Source of the DNA: Gigaspora rosea
Taxonomy: Eukaryota; Glomeromycota; Glomeromycetes; Diversisporales; Gigasporaceae
DNA length: 64,000 bases
Reading direction: 5' to 3'
Assembly (NCBI GenBank): GCA_003550325.1
Contig: QKWP01000604.1
Coordinates: 58,563 to 122,562, forward strand
Part shown: piece after piece, positions 23,220 to 34,073 of the stretch
How positions within the stretch are numbered: the first letter of the stretch is position 1
How the letters are laid out: every line of letters starts with the position of its first letter
Notes under the pieces: model-generated
Database searches by the model: none
What the model saw: the letters and a program-made list of their open reading frames with translations, nothing else
What the model was told of the DNA's origin: nothing
Program-made: the position numbers and the translations under genes

Positions 23220-24401
23220 AATAGAAAGAGCAACTCAGAAAACCCTACAGGATTAACTAACACTAAGTAATACCAACAACTGCATCCCTTTTAACAACCA
23301 AACATCTCTTGACAAACAAGCTGCACTTATATTAATTATCGATACACCAATCAACAAATATTATGAGGCAATTATTAAACGATACGAAAAACTTGCCAAT
23401 GACAACCAATGGTGCAACAATGACAACTCTATCTGGCCAATTTCCAAAGACTCACTAATTAAGTACATTACCTTTTTGCACAAAACAGTATCACCTACCA
23501 CAATCACTGTTTAAAATAGCATAGTAAAAATCCGGATCCACTGGTATTTTGATAAAATTTTGAGCAAAAAACCGGTTTTTAATATATAAAAACAGGATTT
23601 TTTTGCTTTGCACTAGTAAATTTCAAATCCTATTTTAAACACTGACCACAATCCTTTCATACTTAGCAGCACTAAAATACCACCACGAACGCAATCATTA
23701 CAACTGGACAATCATCCGTAATGACCCTCTGATTATCCAACTCCTAAAGACCATTACATTAGTTCATCCCACTCCCACTCCCCTATCAAACAAAAGGAAC
23801 ATATCACTCGTCAACATCTTACAACAATTAGATCAAAATTAAACATGACAGACCCCACAAATATCCTGTTCTGGGCAGTGGCACTTTTGGCATTTTATAG
23901 ACTAGCCCACCTGGGAGAGCTCCTACCGAACAACCAAGCAGACTTATCCAAAGTTCCACCACTAGCTGCACTTAGTTTCGAAAAAACTGGCACTTCTACT
24001 TTTGCTCTCATTCAACTAACTAGAACAAAGGTTCAAACTGTGCGACATTAATTATAAATCCAACAAATGACTCTTTATGCCCGGTATGTGCATTAAAAAC
24101 ATACGCATATCAAAGAACACAACTATCATATGCCAACAACTGCCAACTGCTCTTTGCTAAACCTGACGGGTCCTGGGCCACGAAACGCTGGTTCATAGCC
24201 AAACTAAAACAATTACTCCCGAATGAATATGTAGCAGGGCATAGTTTTCGTGCAGGTGGAACAACTGAACTTGTAATGAGAGGCGTCCAACTCATACTAA
24301 TTCAAAAAATTGGTAGATGGGATTCTGAGTCATTTTACAGGTACATCAGAGACCACCCTGCAACCATTGCATCGATTCTTACTAATGCATATATTGCCTG
24401 A
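23220..24401 (+). pseudogene. tyrosine recombinase of Ngaro-type element
   Basis: The N-terminal part (23300-23505, SKDSLIKYITFLHKTVSP) is cut by a 139-bp insertion, continues as ILSYLAALKYHHERNHYNW, then FWAVALLAFYRLAHLGELLP (23860-23930). After a frameshift near 24030 it reads through GHSFRAGGTTELVMRG (H-x-x-R), IGRWDS and FYRYIRDH (the Tyr nucleophile) to TGA at 24399. Family members usually have Arg in the first box (A-R-L-G-E); here it is His (codon CAC), which would remove one catalytic residue. This enzyme normally integrates the circular cDNA. Confidence 0.86.
23506..23644. mobile_element. 139-bp MITE inside the recombinase gene
   Basis: Termini ACTGTTTAAAATAG and CTATTTTAAACACTG. 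It is flanked by ACCACAATC at 23497-23505 and 23645-23653, a 9-bp target duplication. Removing the element and one duplicate restores the reading of the recombinase. The terminal motif CAGTGTTTAAAAT is shared with 24891-25681. A 9-bp duplication suggests a Mutator-like origin. Confidence 0.85.
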
Positions 24402-24697
24402 GCCTCAAATAACAATTGGAAACCTTTAGCTTAGACAAAAAAAAAATATATATATATACATATATAATAATAATAATAAAAATAAAATAAGAACAAGTTA
24501 TACACACACATAAGTATAAATATAGACAGAACAAAACGCAATATACACAAAAAAATAAAAATAAATAATAAGGGAAGCAAAGGAAAATACACATCCAAGC
24601 TTTATAAACAACCGGTTGCAAAACTAACTGTTCTTATCAAAGTCACAAAACATATAAAATAAGTGCCACAAATGACAGAATCACGAAATCTCTTTGT
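24402..24697. other. A+T-rich segment after the recombinase
   Basis: TA and A runs at 24436-24560. The minus-strand ORF at 24382-24621 is a composition artefact. No gene is seen. Confidence 0.6.
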
Positions 24698-24890
24698 AAC
24701 ATACTCATGATTCTGCCATCTTAATGGCCAGCTTGCTTCGGCAGGCGGGAAACCACCGGCCAATACTCACATTAATAGTACTTAACTACCTGTGCTATTT
24801 TACTACCTGGCATGTTTCGGCAACTCCCGCACAAATGTTATTGCCAAATTTCTGAGATTTGCCGCTTCAGTGCTTATTATTATCTGCACT
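24698..24890 (+). repeat. split direct repeat B1 (first part) of the Ngaro-type element
   Basis: Matches 26110-26300 (B2). It continues at 25682-25761 after a 791-bp insertion. Marker: TTCGGCAGGCGGGAAACC at 24737 and 26152. Confidence 0.88.
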
Positions 24891-25681
24891 AGTGTTTAAA
24901 ATTGGCATGTACACGATGCATATGTGCACATATATATTTTTATGTGCATAAAATTTCAACAAGTTAAGTGCACAAATGTGCACCTAAAATTTTATAAAAA
25001 TAATGCACAAAAAGTTATGCGCAAAAAAAAATTTAAATTTTTATGCACAAAAAATTATATGCATGAAAGAACTTAAAATTTCAATACACAAAATATATTA
25101 ATAATATATATTAACGATATTAGTTATAATAATAATAATTTGTAATTTGCAAATTTGCTACTTTTCTAATTTAAGCAATTACTATCGCTATTACTATAAT
25201 AATACAGTAATATATGAATAATCAATAGTAAATGTTTGTAAGTAAACAGAAATGGATTAGGGTAGCTGTGAAATACAGTCATGCTAAAACCAGAAACATA
25301 CTAAGTATAATATTACAAATCATTTTTATTTTAATTATTAGAGTTGATGCTGAATTGAGTATTTTTACAAAGCGAATCAGCTAATATTTTTGCACCTTTA
25401 TCAGAAATCATATTGCTACTAAGATTCAAAGAGGTAATTATAGTATTTTTACAAAGTGCACTTGAAATAGATTTTACTCCTTCAATATTAATATAATTAA
25501 AGAGTGAATTTACATTTTATGGTAGCAAATATTATAAGGACATGTGTGATAAAAATATATGTGCATGAAAAAATTTTTTTTACATGCACACATGTGCAAC
25601 AAGTTGGTTGTTTGTGCACTCAAAACCTTTCCAATTCTTGTACGCTGTGCATATAGTTTTAGATCTGAATTTTAAACACTG
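24891..25681. mobile_element. Mutator-like TIR element carrying an LRR gene fragment
   Basis: A 791-bp element with termini AGTGTTTAAAATTG and AATTTTAAACACTG. It is flanked by ATCTGCACT (24882-24890) and ATCTACACA (25682-25690), a 9-bp duplication with two changes. The uninterrupted site is seen in B2 at about 26295. Subterminal regions are rich in TGCACA/TGTGCA. No transposase is present. A piece of an LRR gene lies inside on the minus strand. Confidence 0.8.
25331..25513 (-). pseudogene. captured leucine-rich-repeat gene fragment
   Basis: On the minus strand an open stretch reads KSISSALCKNTIITSLNLSS, then NMISDKGAKILADSLCKNTQ, then a stop at 25331-25333. It has the ribonuclease-inhibitor-like LRR pattern (LxxLNLSxNxIxDxGAxxLAxxLxxN), about two repeats. 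LRR proteins of this type are abundant in Rhizophagus-like genomes. It has no start and is enclosed by transposon termini, so it is a transduced fragment. Confidence 0.72.
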
Positions 25682-25775
25682 ATCTACACATGTATCAACT
25701 TAATATAATAATAAAGTATATCCTGGCTCCTTATTGAGCCACCCTGCCAAACACATAAGCAAAAAATGTTTTTTG

Positions 25776-26076
25776 TAGGAGTTGACTGGAAGGTCAACTA
25801 TTCGAAAAACCACAAAGTGCTAATAACGACTCGTGGCCTGAGCACAGGGATAGGGCACCCGAGTGGGGACGGGACAAACTAATCGGACACCAACATACAA
25901 GTCATGTAGTGTTATACAAAATATAGCAATCGTAACACAGCCATCAACGAATTTCATGCCGACATGCCGGCCGATCACATGATGTCGCACCAAGCGTTGA
26001 CAAGAAAACCACATAATTATACTCGCCACAAGCTCTCTCTCTCCACCTGTGAGCAAATCAACAATCAGAAATTCGC
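25776..26076 (+). repeat. split direct repeat A2 of the Ngaro-type element
   Basis: About 300 bp matching A1 (19264-19570) with scattered substitutions and a few small deletions. It lies between B1 and B2, as the class requires. Confidence 0.88.
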
Positions 26077-26109
26077 CCCACCCACCTCTCCACAAAAAAT
26101 GCTATGACG

Positions 26110-26374
26110 GAACATACTTATGATTCTGCCATCTTAACAGCCGGCTTGCTTCGGCAGGCGGGAAACCACCGGCCGATACTCACATTAATAGTACTTAACT
26201 ACCTGTGCTATTTTACTACCTGGCCTGTTTCGGCAACCCCCGCGCAAATGTTATTGCCAAATTTCGGGGATTAGCCGCTTCAGTGCTTATTATTATCTAC
26301 ACATATATCAACTTAATATAATAATAAAGTATATTCTGGCTCCTTATTGAGCCAGCCCAGCCAAACACATAAGC
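26110..26374 (+). repeat. split direct repeat B2 of the Ngaro-type element
   Basis: Matches B1 without its insertion and ends CCAAACACATAAGC like B1 at 25761. It is followed at once by the right arm of the outer TIR element. Confidence 0.87.
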
Positions 26375-26671
26375 GTGAAAAATGTTTTTCATGCAAAAAT
26401 AATGCACTGGGCCTTTGTGTAACACAAGTCACATGTATATATGCAGATCGGAAAGTAATTTTGGGGTACATACAGGAGTATCAAAAAAGTAAGTGCAGGA
26501 GTATCAAAAACGTAAGATTTGCCTTTGAGACAAATTTTATTGGTCATGTGACCTTGGTTTGTGGCTTGGGTCACATGATTTAGGTCGGAAGTGATCCGGA
26601 AGTGGTCCGGATTCCGGGGTAGGGGTGGCATTAACAAAAGTGGGGGTGGCTATAACAAGTCTCTACCTTTA

Positions 26672-27686
26672 TATCTATTAATACTATGATTGTTGGCCAA
26701 GAGAATTGTGAAAATAAGTAGCAGAAAAAACAAGTGTGAGTCACAGTACATAAGAGGCTCATTATAACCACGGAAGTAAGCCCTTCTATTAGTCTGTAAC
26801 TTGGATGAGGTAGGTCACTGCACTCATGTGCGAGGTAGGGATTTTTAAGAATACTAACATGAAACGTAATTCCTTTTAAATTCTATGATAAAATCATCAT
26901 AGTCGCGCCTCTGGCGAGAAGCCCAATAGATAAAGGCGTAATTGTTGTTGTAGGTCTATGGCTAACGATATAGGATTTCCGCAATGAATATCGAAAAAAA
27001 CTGCTCGATACGTACGTAAGTATCGAGCAATTTTTTCTCGATTCATCACGAGACCACCCATGCGACATAGCCGATTATGGTCACATCGTTCGGTAGGATG
27101 ATCGATCTATTGATCGATCGGTGATGTTTGGTAAGTATGAAGTAATTTTCATATGGTATGTACGAAATGAAGCAATTGGAAAGCAGTAATTAGTTAAGTA
27201 TCAAGTAATTAGTCAGCGTACAGATATATTAGTAATCGATTAGGTGTATTCTGCGAATCCGAAATTCGTTCTGTTTACATCGATCCCACCCGCCATATCT
27301 ATAAAATTTCCGAAGTGGCCTGTCGGTCGACAACCATACGGGTGTGACTAATAAGTTTGATTTAAAGATATGGCCTGTCGGGACGACAGTCATTTGTACA
27401 GGATTCTAACCGTATTCTTTTGCCTGTCGGAACGACAGTCAGAGAAGAAGAAAGAAAAAACTATTGTTACACGATACTAGAAAACTCTTCGGTGAGCAGG
27501 AGAAAACCCCCCAATGTACTGTATTTCCTTATTAAGTCATCAGAAAATGAGACAAAGCAAAAAATATGACCCATATGCACATATATGCATATCGCATATT
27601 ATCGCATATTTCAATACAGTATTCGTGTTACATAACAGGTTATATAACGGACCTTCAGTTCATTAAATCTTATTTCATAGCTAATT
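26672..27686 (+). other. upstream region of kinase gene C
   Basis: Colinear with 4681-5611 but without the solo LTR. It contains an exact hairpin at 27001-27029 (TGCTCGATAC, 8-base loop GTACGTAA plus its complement), the palindrome GATCGATCTATTGATCGATC at 27100-27119, and a local duplication around 27133-27210. No gene is supported. Confidence 0.65.
27320..27438. promoter_or_regulatory. three inverted repeats upstream of kinase gene C
   Basis: Sites CTGTCGGTCGACAA (27320), CTGTCGGGACGACAG (27375) and CTGTCGGAACGACAG (27424). They are the counterparts of the three sites upstream of gene A; two of the three are exact dyads here. They lie 250-370 bp before the start codon. The regulatory role is inferred from conservation and symmetry only. 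Confidence 0.45.
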
Positions 27687-30600
27687 ATGTCAAAGATAAA
27701 TCTTGAAAGAAATGAATGGAAAGGAAATTGTGCACATTGTAATCAATATAATATATCTAGAGCTTGGTGCCAGACATGTGACCCTCAAAGAACAGCTCAA
27801 GGATGGACAAGTGGAAATAAAATTATTGATTATTACCTTAAAGAATTTCAACTTAAATCTACAGAATATGAAAATGTGATCGAGTGGATCCCTTTCAATA
27901 AATTATACAATATTCAAAAGAGTGGTGATGAATTTTTAGCAGCTTGGTTAGATGGCATACGAACAATTTCTATTGTTAAAAATAAATATACGCAATCACA
28001 TACACCACTATATATAATTACACTTAAAACATTTAATAGTTCTCAGAATTTAATGGATCTTTTAGAAGAGGTATGATATAAAATAAACCTATATTCATTT
28101 GATTATTATGCGTATCATTATTTTTACATACATATAAATTATATTTGACTATTAATAAGCTTCAGACCTATATAAAAAATAACAAACTTAAAGTATATGG
28201 GCTGACCCAAAACACAGCTACTAATGAATATTTGTTGGTATTCAATGATTCCAAAAGAAGTAGTTGGAAAGGAAAATGCGCATATTGTAATCGTTATAAC
28301 ACATCACCAGCTTGGTGCCAGACATGTGACCCTCAAAGAACAGCTCACGGATGGACAAGTGGGAATGAGAATATTGATGCTTGTTTTAAAGAATTTCAAC
28401 TTAAAGCTACAGAATATGAAGAAGTGATGGAGTGGATTCCTTTTAATCAATTAAACGTGATTATGAAGCGTAATGATGAATTTTTAGCAACTTGGCTAGA
28501 TGGTAGACGAATTATTTCTGAAGATGAATATAAATGCACACAATCACATACACCACCATATATAATTACACTTAAAGCATTGAATAGTTCTCAGAATTTA
28601 ATGGACCTTTTGAAAGAGGTAAAATTTAAGATAAAATTTATATTTGTCTTATTATTATTATATGAGATATTTATTTTACTTATTATAAATTATATTTACG
28701 TATCTAATAAGTTTAAGAATTTTGTAAAGAATAACCAACATAAAGTATATGGGCTAACTCAAAATATAGCTACTAATGAGTATATGTTGATATTTGACAA
28801 ATTTCATTCCAAAAGAAGAGAGTGGAATGGAAATTGTGTACATTGCAACAATACAACACATCGAAAGCTTGGTGTCAATCGTGTGACCCTCAAAGAACAG
28901 TTCGAGGATGGACAAGTGGAAATAAAAATATTGATGATTACGTTAAAGAATTTCAACTTAAAGCCACAGAATATGAAAATGTGATCGAGTGGATCCCTTT
29001 CAATAAATTATACAATATTCAAAAGAGTGGTGATGAATTTTTAGCAGCTTGGTTAGATGGCATACGAACAATTTCTATTGTTAAAAATAAATATACGCAA
29101 TCACATACACCACTATATATAATTACACTTAAAACATTTAATAGTTCTCGGAATTTAATGGATCTTTTAAAAGAGCTATGATATAAAATAAACATATATT
29201 CATTTGATTATTATGTGTAGCATTATTTTTACATACTTATAAATTATATTTAACTATTAATAAGTTTAATACCTATATAAAATATAACAAACTTAAAGTA
29301 TATGGGCTGACTCAAAACACAGCTACTAATGAATATATGTTGGTATTCAATGATTCCAAAAGAAGTAGTCTGAAAGGAAAATGCGCACATTGTAATCGTT
29401 ATAACACATCACCAGCTTGGTGCCAGACATGTGACCCTCAAAGAACAGCTCACGGATGGAAAAGTGGGAATGAGAATATTGATGCTTGTATTAAAGAATT
29501 TCAACTTAAAGCTACAGAATATGAAGATGTGATGGAGTGGATTCCTTTTAATCAATTAAACGTGATTATGAAGCGTAATGATAAATTTTTAGCAACTTGG
29601 CTAGATGGTAGACGAATTATTTCTGAAGATGAATATAAATGCACACAATCACGTACACCACCATATATAATTACACTTAAAGCATTGAATAGTTCTCAGA
29701 ATTTAATGGATCTTTTAGAAGAGGTAAAATATAAGATTTGTCTTATTGTTATCATATGAGATGTTTATTTTATGAACTTATAAATTATATTTGCCTATCT
29801 AATAAGCTTAAGAATTATGTAAAGTATAGCCAACATAAAGTATTTGGGCTAACTCAAAATATGGCCACTAATGAGTATATGTTGGTATTTGACAAATTTC
29901 ATTCCAAAAGAATAAGAAGTCGAAATGGAAATTGTGAACATTGTAATCAATATAACACATCTAAAGCTTGGTGTCAGACATGTGACCCTCAGAGAACGGC
30001 TGAAGGATGGACTAGTGGAAATAAGATTTTTGATGATTACGTTAAAGAATTTCAATTGAAAACCACAGAGTATGAAAATATGATTGAGTGGATTCCTTTT
30101 AATAGATTGGATAATATTCAAAAGAGTGGTGAAGAACTTTTAGCAACTTGGTTAGATGGCATACGAATGATTTCTGAGGATCAAGGTAAATGCGCACAAT
30201 CGCGTACGCCACCATATATAATTACTCTTAAAACATTTAATAGCTCTCGGAATTTAATAGATCTTTTTGAAGAGGTAAAATATAAGATTTGTGCTATTGT
30301 TATTATATGAGATTTTTATTTTTATGTACTTATAAATTATTTTTGCCTGCCTAATAAGTTCAAGAATTGTATGATGGATTACAAATTTAAAGTATATGGA
30401 CTAACCCAAAACATAGTTACTAATGAGTATATGTTGGTATTTGATAATTTTCATTCCAAAAGAAGCGATAAAAACGGAAAATGTGCACATTGTAAACTAT
30501 ATAACACTTCGCCAGCTTGGTGTCAGACATGTGATCCTCCAAAAAGGCTCAAGAATGGACAAGTGGAAATAAAATTATTGATGATTACCTTAAAGAACTT

Positions 30601-32449
30601 CAACTTAGATTTGCAGAATATGATAATGTAATTGAATGGATTCCTTTCAATAAATTAAACGATGTACAAAAGAATGGGGATGAATTTTTAGCAACGTGGT
30701 TAGATGGCATCCGAATAATTTCTGCAAATAACACACAATCACGTAAGCCGTCATCTATAATTGACCTTAAAACATTGCATAGTTTTCAGAATTCAATGGG
30801 CTTGTTGGAAGAAGTAAGACAAAATTTATATGTATTATCTTATTATTATATGTACATATTTTATATACTTATCTGTTATGAATTATATTTAATTGAAAAA
30901 AGTTTATGAACTATATAAAGGGTAATGAACTTAAAGTATACGGACTAACTCAGAACACAGCTACTAATGAATATATGTTGGTATTTGATAATTTTCATTC
31001 CAAAAGAAGCGATAAAAAAGGAAAATGTGCACATTGTAAACGATATAACACTTCCCCAGCTTGGTGTCAGACATGTGATCCTCCAAAAACGGCTCAAGAA
31101 TGGACAAGTGGAAATAAAATTATTGACGATTACCTTAAAGAACTTCAACATAAATCTACAAAATATGAGAATGTAATTGAGTGGATCCCTTTTAATAGAT
31201 TAAATAATGTACAAAAGAATGGGGATGAAATTTTAGGAACGTGGTTAGATGGCATCCGAATCATTTCTGAAAATAACACACAATTACGTACTCCGTCATA
31301 TATAATTGGCCTTAAAACATCGCATAGTTTTCAGAATTTAATGGGCTTGTTGGAAGAAGTAAGATAAAATTTATATGTACTGTATTATATTATTATTATA
31401 TGTTCATATTATATACTTATGAATGATATTTAATTATTAAAAAGTTTACGAACTATATAGAGGGTAATGAACTTAAAGTATACGGACTAACTCAGAATAC
31501 AGCTACGAATGAATATATGTTGGTATTTGATGAATTTTATTCCAAAAGAAGCGATAAAAACGGCAAATGTGCACATTGTGAACGATATAACACTTCGCTA
31601 GCTTGGTGTCAGACATGTGATCCTCAAAAAGCGGCCGAAGGATGGACAAGTGGAAATAAGAATATTGATGATTGCATTAAAGAACTTCAACTTAAATCTA
31701 CAGAATATGAGAATGTAATTGAGTGGGTTCCTTTTAATAGATTAGTTAACATTCAAAAGATTGATAAATTTGGTTATTTATTTCAAGCAACTTGGTTAGA
31801 TGGTAAACGATCAACCTCAGTTCCCGCATATCAGTACCGGCGTAAATCGCCGTATTTGGTTGAACTTAAGGTTTTGTCTTATTCGCCGAACCCATTAGAT
31901 TTTTTGAAAGAAGTAAGCTAAAATATTATAATTAATTCATATTCTGAAATATTAATATTAACATTGTTTATATCTTTATTCATTTGCAAGTTTACACATC
32001 AAATGCAAACAAAAAATGACATTAAAATATATGGAATAACACAATATGCAACTGGCAAATATATGATGGTGTTCGAAAGTATATTCGATAGTGATGCATT
32101 TGCTTCTAAAAGACAACATTGGAATGGCAAATGCACAAATTGTAAACGATTTAATACTTCAACAAATTGGTGTCAGTCATGTGATCCTTATAGAATAACT
32201 CAAGAATGGACAAGTGGTAATAAAGATATTGATGATTGTATTAAAGAGTTTCAACTTAATGCTACTGAGCATAAGAAAGCAATTAAATGGATTCCGTTTG
32301 ATAAATTAAATATCATAAAAGAAATTGGTAAAGGAGGATTTGGTACTGTATTCTTAGCCAATTTTCAGCAAAACACTTCACAATCTATTAAGGTGGCGCT
32401 CAAGACTTTACCTGGATCAAAAAAAAATTCTAATGATTTTCTAAGAGAA
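27687..32449 (+). repeat. tandem exon array, nine modules (gene C)
   Basis: Nine units homologous to those of gene A, each with C-x2-C-x9-C-x2-C and an N-lobe start. Exons 3-4 repeat exons 1-2 at a constant offset of 1,105 bp (exon 2 at 28160 and exon 4 at 29265; shared stretch in exon 1 at 27876 and exon 3 at 28981), introns included. This marks a recent unequal exchange. The module number thus differs between two neighbouring genes. Confidence 0.87.
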
Positions 32450-33533
32450 GTAAGCTAAAATTATAATTGATTATTGGTCTGTGGCGCATAATATCTCTAA
32501 CTTACATAAATTTTATTTTTTATAAGTTTAAAAGTCATATGCATTGCCGATTAAGTGGTAGCAGACTCGAAGTATATGGACTTACTCAAAATACAGAAAA
32601 TAAAGAATATATGATGGTTTTCAATATGCTAATAAAGGAGATCTTCATAACTATCTAAAATTGAATTTTGAAGAGCTTACCTGGGCAGATAAATTATCAT
32701 TATTGATTGATATTTCAAAGAATTTGATTAAAATTCACGAAGCAGGATATATCCATTGTGATATTCATTGCGGCAATATTTTACAACATAAAGAAGGTTC
32801 ATGGCTTAGTTCGTTAAAATCTTATATCGCAGATTTGGGATTATCCCGAAAGAATGAAGAACACATTTTGAAAAGTGGAATTTATGGGGTTATGCCTTAT
32901 ATTGCCCCTGAGATTTTATTAGGCCAGAAATATACACCAGCAGCTTATATATATAGTTTTGGCGTTATAATGGCCGAGATGACTACTGGAATACGACCAT
33001 TTTGTGGACGTTCATTTGATATTGAACTTGCATTAGAAATTTGCAATGGAAAAAGGCCTGTATTTGCTTTAGAAACCCCTAGCTGCTATATTGAATTGGC
33101 AAAATTATGCATGGATCCAGACTCGCAAAAACGACCCACTGCTGAAACAATTCGTGATAAGCTCTTTGAATGGCATAGTCTTGTGAATCAGCCTGAAGAA
33201 TTTGACGAATTTGATGAATCCGATGAACTTGATGAATCTAATAAACTGGATGAGTTTGATGAATCTGATGAATCTAATAAACTGGATGAGTTTGAAGAAT
33301 CTGATGAATCTGATGAAGAATTACAAATAATTAATGAATTTATGGTTGCTGATATGAGAATTCCGGAGCTTTCAATAACTTTAAAGGAACATCCCGATAT
33401 TATATATCGATATGCGAGTAAATTTATTAATACACATGATATTGCTCAACAATATAAAGAAAGAAATAACCAAATTGGTATGAATGATTATATACCACGC
33501 AGTATCGTTAAAGCTATTGATCATTTAAAGTAA
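27687..33533 (+). pseudogene. TKL-like kinase with nine zinc-motif/N-lobe exons, damaged (gene C)
   Basis: Ten exons by homology: 27687-28070, 28160-28618, 28712-29175, 29265-29723, 29807-30274, 30359-30813, 30903-31358, 31445-31912, 31991-32449 and 32527-33533. The layout is as gene A with three extra modules. Lesions are a 1-base deletion in exon 3 near 28847, loss of the exon 3 donor (GT to CT at 29176), a 1-base deletion in exon 6 near 30546, and a 1-base deletion in exon 10 near 32620, just before the catalytic lobe. The final module keeps GKGGFGTV and VALK; exon 10 keeps HCDIHCGN, DLG and APE, but the conserved Asp of DIYSFG is Tyr (AAYIYSFG). Three single-base gaps could also be assembly errors, in which case this is a kinase of about 1,490 aa. 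Skipping exons 3 and 6 would cure two lesions, not the third. Confidence 0.75.
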
Positions 33534-34028
33534 TCTTTGTTTATATATGTAGGTTCCATTCCTGTTAATAGCGCTGAAATTCCAGTTGACGTAATGGTAA
33601 ATCACAGATCAAAAAGGCTGAAAACTGATCAGGGATCATATACCACACGCGATTAGGTGTTCCGGTCATTAAGCGGAAAAAGTCCAATTTACGTACTTAG
33701 TGTGAGGCGAGTAACATAACCTATCTTGTGTTTCATAGAAATCAATTCTACTTAACGCGATACGATTTCGGATGTTTTGATCCTTGACATCACGAAAATT
33801 AATTGCACTTATGAACAATTCAAGCGTGACCACCAATCGTTTTCTTGATCTCAATCATATTATTTCGACGTTATTTATTTCAACAAAAAATAAAGTCTGT
33901 CTCTATGCAAGTAAAAAGAATACACAACAAGCAAACGACTATTTAGACAAATCCTGTTAAATTAACTCGGAAATATATAGTTCGGACAACCTAGTCCCAA
34001 TGAATAAAAATTTTTAGGGCCAAAATTT

Positions 34029-34073
<45 letters not shown>

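Larger units (their letters stand above)
19263..26375 (+). mobile_element. Ngaro/DIRS-type tyrosine-recombinase retrotransposon, degraded
   Basis: Split direct repeats are arranged A1 - coding - B1 - A2 - B2. A1 is 19264-19570. B1 is 24698-24890 continued at 25682-25761. A2 is 25776-26076. B2 is 26111-26374. This arrangement, plus gag-like, reverse transcriptase/RNase H and tyrosine recombinase coding regions in that order, defines the Ngaro/PAT class of DIRS retrotransposons. No target duplication is expected for the class. Two smaller elements (23506-23644, 24891-25681) are inserted in it. All coding regions carry stops or frameshifts. It is more G+C-rich than the surrounding DNA. Confidence 0.87.
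16511..26663. mobile_element. TIR element (hAT-like by 8-bp duplication) carrying nested insertions
   Basis: Termini GAGACTTGTTATTGCCACC (16511) and the inverted GAGACTTGTTATAGCCACC (ending 26663) are flanked by TACATTTA (16503-16510) and TACCTTTA (26664-26671), 7 of 8 matching. Without later insertions the element is two arms of about 285 bp: 16511-16640 plus 18485-18640 on the left, and 26378-26663 on the right. That is a palindromic MITE of about 575 bp. An Ngaro-type retrotransposon sits at its centre, and two palindromic elements sit in or beside its left arm. The 8-bp duplication suggests hAT, but there is no transposase to confirm it. Confidence 0.82.

Noticed and set aside
34028..34071. 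T run as the tail of a complete retrotransposon
   Set aside because: No element with a head or target duplication could be identified next to it; homopolymer expansion is as likely.
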